A stretch of DNA of 51,056 nt from Candidatus Eiseniibacteriota bacterium (GTDB taxonomy: Bacteria; Eisenbacteria; RBG-16-71-46). Every line of letters begins with the position of its first letter. The stretch's first letter is position 1. The stretch covers positions 1-51,056 of the forward strand of contig VBOT01000136.1 in assembly GCA_005893225.1 (NCBI GenBank), given 5' to 3'. Shown in pieces: positions 46,087 to 51,056 of the stretch. Under the pieces are notes generated by a model, which was not told the DNA's origin, made no database searches, and was given only the letters and a program-made list of their open reading frames with translations. The position numbers and the translations under genes are program-made.

Positions 46087-47097
46087 CTACCCGAGCCGGA
46101 CCTCCTTCCCCTGCTCCGCGGAGCGATACATGGCGTCCAGGAGCTCCATCACCGGCACGATCTCCTCGGCGCTTCCCATCGGCTTGGTCCCCTTCCGCAG
46201 CGCCTCGGCGAAGTGTCCGATCTGAGCCTCGATCGAATGCTTGTACTGGTTGCGCGAGTTCTCCATCGTGGGCGTGACGTTGACTAGGTTGCCGTGCATC
46301 CCCTTGTGGATTCGCAGCGGGTTCCAGAGCGCCGCTCCCCCGGAGCCGAACAAGTTGAGGTAGGCGAAGTCCTTCTCCATCAGCAGCCCCCAGGTGAGCT
46401 CCAGGGTCAGCGTGGCGCCCGACTCGAGGCGGAACATGGCGGTCGCGCTGTCCTCCACCTCTCCCTTGCGCGAGCGGTGGACGCTGGCCGTGACCGACTG
46501 CACCTTCGGGCTGCCGAGGGTCCACAGCGAGAGGTCGAGCATCTGGAAGCCGAGGTCGAGCACCACACCGCCGCCCGACTCGCGCTTCTGTCGCCGCCAC
46601 TCGGGGGAATCCCACTCGGTGCGCTGGCGCAGCCAGCCGGCCTTGGCGAAGAAGATGTCGCCGAGGTCTCCCTTGTGGACGAAGGTGCGCAGGAGCTGCG
46701 CGTCGGGGCGGAAGCGGTGCTGGACGGTGCAGAGGAGCAGGCGCTCCGCCTTCTTGGCCGCGCGCGCCATCGCGGCGGCCTCCTCGGCGCTGCGCGCCAG
46801 GGGCCGCTCGCACAGCACGTGCTTTCCCGCCTCCAGGGCCGCCGTGGCCATCGGAGCGTGCAGGAAGTTGGGGGTGCAGATGTCGACGGCGTCGATGTCG
46901 TCGTCGAGCAGATCCTCGATCCGGGTGTGCGAGCGCGCGATCTGGAACTTCTGCGCCACGCGGCCGGCCTTCTCCGCGTCGCGATCGCACAGCGCCACGA
47001 GCTCGAGCCCCTCGGTCCGCTTGAGCGCCGGGATGTGGCTGATCTGGGCCATCGCTCCGACGCCGATGAGACCGACCCGGAGGTTCTTACGCGCCAC
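46087..47097 (-). CDS. Gfo/Idh/MocA-family oxidoreductase
   Basis: NAD(P)-dependent sugar dehydrogenase family protein of 336 residues. Rossmann start LRVGLIGVGAMAQISHIPALKR; the family EKP motif reads CERPLARS here, with Arg instead of Lys before the proline. The C-terminal half shows SGGGVVLDLGFQMLDLSLWTLGSP, where the usual catalytic His of the HxxD motif is a Gln-Met pair (FQMLD). Two of the usual catalytic positions therefore look altered, and activity may differ from standard dehydrogenases. Start GTG 47097 has GGAG seven bases upstream. Substrate unknown; it is only distantly like the one at 16439-17443. Confidence 0.8.
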   Translation of the reverse strand: MARKNLRVGLIGVGAMAQISHIPALKRTEGLELVALCDRDAEKAGRVAQKFQIARSHTRIEDLLDDDIDAVDICTPNFLHAPMATAALEAGKHVLCERPLARSAEEAAAMARAAKKAERLLLCTVQHRFRPDAQLLRTFVHKGDLGDIFFAKAGWLRQRTEWDSPEWRRQKRESGGGVVLDLGFQMLDLSLWTLGSPKVQSVTASVHRSRKGEVEDSATAMFRLESGATLTLELTWGLLMEKDFAYLNLFGSGGAALWNPLRIHKGMHGNLVNVTPTMENSRNQYKHSIEAQIGHFAEALRKGTKPMGSAEEIVPVMELLDAMYRSAEQGKEVRLG

Positions 47098-47130
47098 GAG
47101 CTCGCTCCATCTCCATATCGCGGCTGCACT

Positions 47131-48144
<1,014 letters not shown>

Positions 48145-48218
48145 GCCCTCCTCCCCTCCTCCCATCCACCCACGACCGCTCCGGCCCAGGCCGGTCGACG
48201 GTCCCCGCGGGGGCAGGG

Positions 48219-49277
48219 TCACCCTTCCTCGATCCACTCCACGCCGCGCTCGCCCGCCACCACCTCGCCGATCCGGTGGACCTGCTCCCCCGCCCGGGCC
48301 AGATCCTCGCTCAGCCCGGGGGCCGCCGCCCCCGAGCACACCACCACCATCCCAATCCCGAGGTTGAAGGTCGCGCGGGCTTCCTCCTCCTGAACCTCGC
48401 CCGCCTCGATCAGCCACCGGAAGACTCCGGGTCGCGGCCAGGAGCCCGCCCGGATCCGCGCGCGCACCCCCTCCGGCAGCACCCGCACCAGGTTCCCGGC
48501 GATGCCTCCGCCGGTGACGTGGGCGAGGCCGTGGAGGCGTCCGGATGGGAGCTCGGGGACCAGGGCCGGGCCATACCAGCGATGCGGGCGGAGCAGGGCC
48601 TCCATCACGGTCTCGTCCTCTCCATGCGGAAGTGGGGAGGCCGCGGTCAGTCCAGACCGGGCGAGGATCCGGCGCGCGAGCGAGTAGCCGTTGGTGTGGA
48701 GTCCGCTGGAGCAAAGGCCGAGGATCTCGTCGCCCGCGCGGATCCTCGATCCATCGATGAGCTCCTCCCGGCTCACGCTCCCGACCATGCATCCGGCCAC
48801 GTCGACCACGCCGGGCCGGTAGGTGTCGGGCATCTCAGCGGTCTCGCCCCCGAGCAGGGCCGCCCCAACCTCCAGGCACGCCCGGCTCAGGCCCTGGACG
48901 ACCGCCATGACGACCTCGGCGTCGAGTCGCTCCTGGGCGATGTAGTCGAGCAGCGCCAGGGGCCGTCCGCCGTGGACCAGGAGATCGTTGGCGCCGTGGT
49001 ACACGAGGTCGGCGGCCACATCCGCCACCCGGCCCGCCTCGAGCCCGAGGTGGAGCTTGGTGCCGGCGCCGTCCATCGAGGCGGCAAGCAGGAGGGGCTC
49101 CGGCTCGAGCCCGGCGCCTCCGGGTCCCGGCACCCGGGCCGGCCAGCTCATCACTCCCGCGAAACCGTCCGGAAGACGGCACACCCCGGCGCCCCAGGTC
49201 GAGCGCACCAGCGGCCCGAGCCGCGCCTTCACCGCATGCGAGCGTCCGAGGTCGACGCCGGCGTCGCCGTAGCGCAT
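48219..49277 (-). CDS. purM: Phosphoribosylformylglycinamidine cyclo-ligase (AIR synthase)
   Basis: ATP-dependent ring closure of FGAM to AIR, fifth purine step. 352 residues. Motifs are LAASMDGAGTKLHLGLEAGRVADVAADLVYHGANDLLVHGGRPLALLDYIA, ALLGGETAEMPDTYRPGVVDVAGCMVG, LGLCSSGLHTNGYSLARRIL and LAHVTGGGIAGNLVRVLP, all standard for PurM. The N-terminus (MRYGDAGVDLGRSHAVKARLGPLVRSTW) is also typical. The ATG at 49277 overlaps the HD-GYP stop by one base (TGATG). It lies some 8 kb from purB/L/Q/F, split off by unrelated genes. Confidence 0.93.
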   Translation of the reverse strand: MRYGDAGVDLGRSHAVKARLGPLVRSTWGAGVCRLPDGFAGVMSWPARVPGPGGAGLEPEPLLLAASMDGAGTKLHLGLEAGRVADVAADLVYHGANDLLVHGGRPLALLDYIAQERLDAEVVMAVVQGLSRACLEVGAALLGGETAEMPDTYRPGVVDVAGCMVGSVSREELIDGSRIRAGDEILGLCSSGLHTNGYSLARRILARSGLTAASPLPHGEDETVMEALLRPHRWYGPALVPELPSGRLHGLAHVTGGGIAGNLVRVLPEGVRARIRAGSWPRPGVFRWLIEAGEVQEEEARATFNLGIGMVVVCSGAAAPGLSEDLARAGEQVHRIGEVVAGERGVEWIEEG

Positions 49278-50605
49278 CAGCCGCGGGCCTGGAGGGGCCT
49301 GAGGCGTAGCAGGTCGAGATCTTCGCTGGTGGGGCTCGGAATGAGCGGGAATCGCCCGCCCCGATGGAGATCGAGCAGGCACTGGACGACCGGGTCGTCG
49401 AACTGGGTGCCCGCCCCGCGCCCCAGCTCCTTGAGCGCGGCGTCGACGGACAGCGCCCGGCGGTAAGGGCGGTCCGAGGTCATGGCGTCGAACGCGTCCG
49501 CGACGTTCAGAATCCTGGCTCCGACCGGCACGTCCCGGGCGCTCAGCCCGACCGGGTAGCCCTTGCCGTCGGGCCGCTCGTGATGGCTGCGGACGATCTC
49601 CGAGGCTCTCCGGAGCGCCCGGACCTTGGAGACGATCTCGGCCCCCGCCGCCGGGTGAGCGCGCAGCGTGCGTTGCTCGTCGCGGGACAACGAGCCGGCC
49701 TTGCGGATGATGTGCTGGTGCTGGGGCCCGATCTTGCCCAGGTCGTGAACCAAGGCGGCGTACTCGATCTCCTCCACCTCGCGCTCCGCGAGCCCCAGGC
49801 CGCGCGCGATCCGCACCGCGTACTGGGACACGCGTACCGAGTGGTGGCGCGTGTAAGGATCCACCTCCTCCAGCACTTCCGAGAGCGCCCTCACGAAGTC
49901 CTTGAGGTCGGAGCGGATCTCGACGTAGAGGCGGAACGAATGGCGTGCCACGAGTGCGGGGATGGCGAACAGGCCGAGGCCCCAGGAGCCGACCCCGAGA
50001 TAGGTGACGGTGACCAGGGCGCCGAGCGCGATGAACGACACGTGATGGAGGATGCCCTGCTGGAAGTTGCGCTGCCACACCCGGTAGGGGTTGGGACCCT
50101 CGGAGAGGCCGATCACGGTGGACACCAGCGCCGCGTTGGTCAGGAAGTAGGCCATCCCGCATGCCGAGAGGGGACCCAGATCGTGCATCAGGCCAAGCTG
50201 CCCGATCCGGCCTCCGGCGGCCGTGAAGGCCAGCCCGGCGGCGAAGTCCGTGATCGCGAAGTTGGCCAGGTTGAAGACCACCCGGATCGTGGGCTTGCGC
50301 AGCACGAAGGCCTGGACCACGAGCGCGCTCAGCACGTCCAGCGCCGCGGTGTAGAAGGGACCGATGAGGATCAGGCAGGGGATGTCGATGACCGCGCCGG
50401 CGTTGGCGAAGCCGCCGCTCGGGAGCGTGATGGGCGCCGCCTCGTCGAAGCACATGAGGAGGACCACCAGCGCCATCACGAGCAGCGGGGGGCGCGCCGC
50501 ATGCGGCGCCGCCAGCGCGAAGAGCGCTCCGGCCAGCGCCACGGCGCTCGCGTAGTAGGCCCGGAACAGCCACGGATGCCGGGGGCTCGGCAGGTCCAGG
50601 TGCAT
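49277..50605 (-). CDS. Membrane HD-GYP domain protein (predicted cyclic-di-GMP phosphodiesterase)
   Basis: 442 residues. The N-terminal half has about seven membrane helices (LFRAYYASAVALAGALFALAAPH, LLVMALVVLLMCFDEAAPITLPSG, GAVIDIPCLILIGPFYTAALDVLSALVVQAFVL and others), forming an unnamed membrane sensor. The C-terminal half is HD-GYP: VDPYTRHHSVRVSQYAVRIARGLGL, ALVHDLGKIG (HD pair), SHHERPDGKGYPVGLSARDVP (GYP motif intact) and NVADAFDAMTSDRPYR. All metal ligands expected of an active phosphodiesterase appear present. The signal sensed is unknown. Start ATG 50605 lacks a good Shine-Dalgarno. A 17-codon micro-ORF lies 103 bases upstream. purM follows with a one-base overlap. Confidence 0.88.
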   Translation of the reverse strand: MHLDLPSPRHPWLFRAYYASAVALAGALFALAAPHAARPPLLVMALVVLLMCFDEAAPITLPSGGFANAGAVIDIPCLILIGPFYTAALDVLSALVVQAFVLRKPTIRVVFNLANFAITDFAAGLAFTAAGGRIGQLGLMHDLGPLSACGMAYFLTNAALVSTVIGLSEGPNPYRVWQRNFQQGILHHVSFIALGALVTVTYLGVGSWGLGLFAIPALVARHSFRLYVEIRSDLKDFVRALSEVLEEVDPYTRHHSVRVSQYAVRIARGLGLAEREVEEIEYAALVHDLGKIGPQHQHIIRKAGSLSRDEQRTLRAHPAAGAEIVSKVRALRRASEIVRSHHERPDGKGYPVGLSARDVPVGARILNVADAFDAMTSDRPYRRALSVDAALKELGRGAGTQFDDPVVQCLLDLHRGGRFPLIPSPTSEDLDLLRLRPLQARG

Positions 50606-50708
50606 GGGCGGCTTTGCGGGGGCGAGTGGGTCCGGGGGGAAGCTCAGGAGACCGACATCTCCGTCGAAGGTCTAGGCCTCAGATGCTACTGGCAGTACCG
50701 GGTGGACG

Positions 50709-50762
50709 TCACCAGCCGGCCTTGCCGAAGAAAGTCAGGAGAAACAGGATCAGGTCGTCCAC
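50709..50762 (-). CDS. Candidate 17-residue hydrophobic micro-protein
   Basis: The reading frame is GTG followed by 16 codons and TGA, giving V/M-DDLILFLLTFFGKAGW. It is preceded by AAAGGAGGT eight bases before the GTG, one of the strongest Shine-Dalgarno sequences in the window; most neighbours have much weaker ones. The peptide has an acidic start, a hydrophobic middle (LILFLLTFF) and a small Gly/Lys/Trp tail, which could be a membrane micro-peptide, a leader peptide or a secreted signal. It is too short for the ORF track. It lies between an unidentified gene (stop at 50864) and the HD-GYP gene. Translation is inferred from the Shine-Dalgarno alone. Confidence 0.45.
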   Translation of the reverse strand: MDDLILFLLTFFGKAGW

Positions 50763-50863
50763 GGGAACCCACCTCCTTTGCGAGTGACTCACCAGGAAGC
50801 AACGACTCCAACTCGGTGTGGGTCCGCTTCGCTACCCGAAGGCTCTCCGCTTCGCTCTCCTCC

Positions 50864-51055
50864 TTAGGACGATGTCGGTCTCAGGACGTACTCGGTGGGC
50901 TCCTTGGTGCGGAGCCCGCCGATGACACGGTTCATAGCGGCCAAGGTGGCGAGGACCACGGCCTGCTGCCGGTCCTGATCGATGGTGCAGCAGCCCGCCA
51001 GGCTCTTGCGCTCGCGGTGGGCCAGGAGCTCCACTCCGACCACCGCGACGTCGCG
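50864..51055 (-). CDS. C-terminal end of an unidentified protein, cut by the window edge
   Basis: The last 63 codons of a minus-strand gene run into the right edge, so the start is missing and the ORF track omits it. The sequence reads RDVAVVGVELLAHRERKSLA...DRQQAVVLATLAAMNRVIGGLRTKEPTEYVLRPTSS and ends with TAA. Codon use is GC-rich like its neighbours, and the alternating strand-helix pattern (VAVVGVELL, then AVVLATLAAMNRVI) suggests a small alpha/beta domain. I do not recognise the family. The 101 bases between its stop and the micro-ORF contain an 11-base direct repeat (TCCGCTTCGCT at 50823 and 50846) and no gene. Confidence 0.6.
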   Translation of the reverse strand, partial: RDVAVVGVELLAHRERKSLAGCCTIDQDRQQAVVLATLAAMNRVIGGLRTKEPTEYVLRPTSS

Positions 51056-51056
51056 C

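Noticed and set aside
48145-48792. N-terminal extension of the sigma-54 activator as a sensor domain
   Set aside because: It lies on top of purM in another frame and reads as Arg/Gly/Pro-rich noise, while ATG 48144 has an excellent Shine-Dalgarno.
50823-50856. 11-base direct repeat TCCGCTTCGCT twice, 23 bases apart
   Set aside because: It is short, has no symmetry or nearby regulator, and could arise by chance in GC-rich sequence.

Overview
The window is a high-GC (about 70 percent by eye), densely coded piece of chromosome from a Gram-negative (diderm) bacterium. It carries a near-complete lipid A/Kdo/heptose pathway, BamA, Skp, Lol transporter parts and Lnt. It also carries features typical of the FCB side of the tree: an LpxC-FabZ fusion and a secreted repeat protein ending in a Por/FlgD-type sorting domain. 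I infer an uncultured, Eisenbacteria-like or related FCB lineage, probably a metagenome assembly. The lineage is inference, not something the sequence proves.

Layout. (1) 1-3329, plus strand: a membrane TPR/zinc-ribbon protein followed by a DUF4388 protein. (2) 3343-31416, minus strand, read right to left: lysS, lolC/E, lolD, mcsA, mcsB, clpC, bamA, skp, lpxD, lpxC-fabZ, lpxA, a Gfo/Idh oxidoreductase, lpxB, a DUF374-type acyltransferase, kdtA, lpxK, nadB, a Minf_1886-family protein, msbA, a heptosyltransferase, proS (with its own promoter), waaF and a gmhB fusion. A TTGACA-17-TAGAGT promoter sits in front of lysS. (3) 31669-34128, plus strand: a secreted protein with 14 beta-propeller-like repeat units, ending at a hairpin shared with the convergent purF. 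(4) 34186-50605, minus strand: HD-GYP, purM, a sigma-54 activator, a second Gfo/Idh enzyme, lnt, asd, ecfT, truA, htrA, purB, purL, purQ (with a large C-terminal extension) and purF. (5) 50606-51056: a 17-codon micro-ORF behind a very strong Shine-Dalgarno sequence, and the C-terminal end of an unidentified gene cut by the window edge.

Many neighbouring minus-strand genes overlap by exactly four bases (ATGA, GTGA or TTGA), so translational coupling is the rule. Together the genes build the outer membrane (lipid A, core heptose, lipoprotein acylation and sorting, OMP assembly), control protein quality (McsA/McsB/ClpC, HtrA), and make purines and NAD.

The most striking anomalies are two reading-frame breaks within 2 kb. 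A perfect 17-bp tandem duplication splits lolC/E, and a loss of about 23 nt removes the conserved GGAAARP segment of lysS. Other points are a PurQ with a 180-residue unknown C-terminal region and no PurS nearby, a half-glycosyltransferase fused to GmhB, a dehydrogenase placed between lpxA and lpxB, bamA without an ordinary start codon, and the micro-ORF. No tRNA, rRNA, CRISPR array or insertion sequence was seen. No stretch over 300 bases is free of genes.
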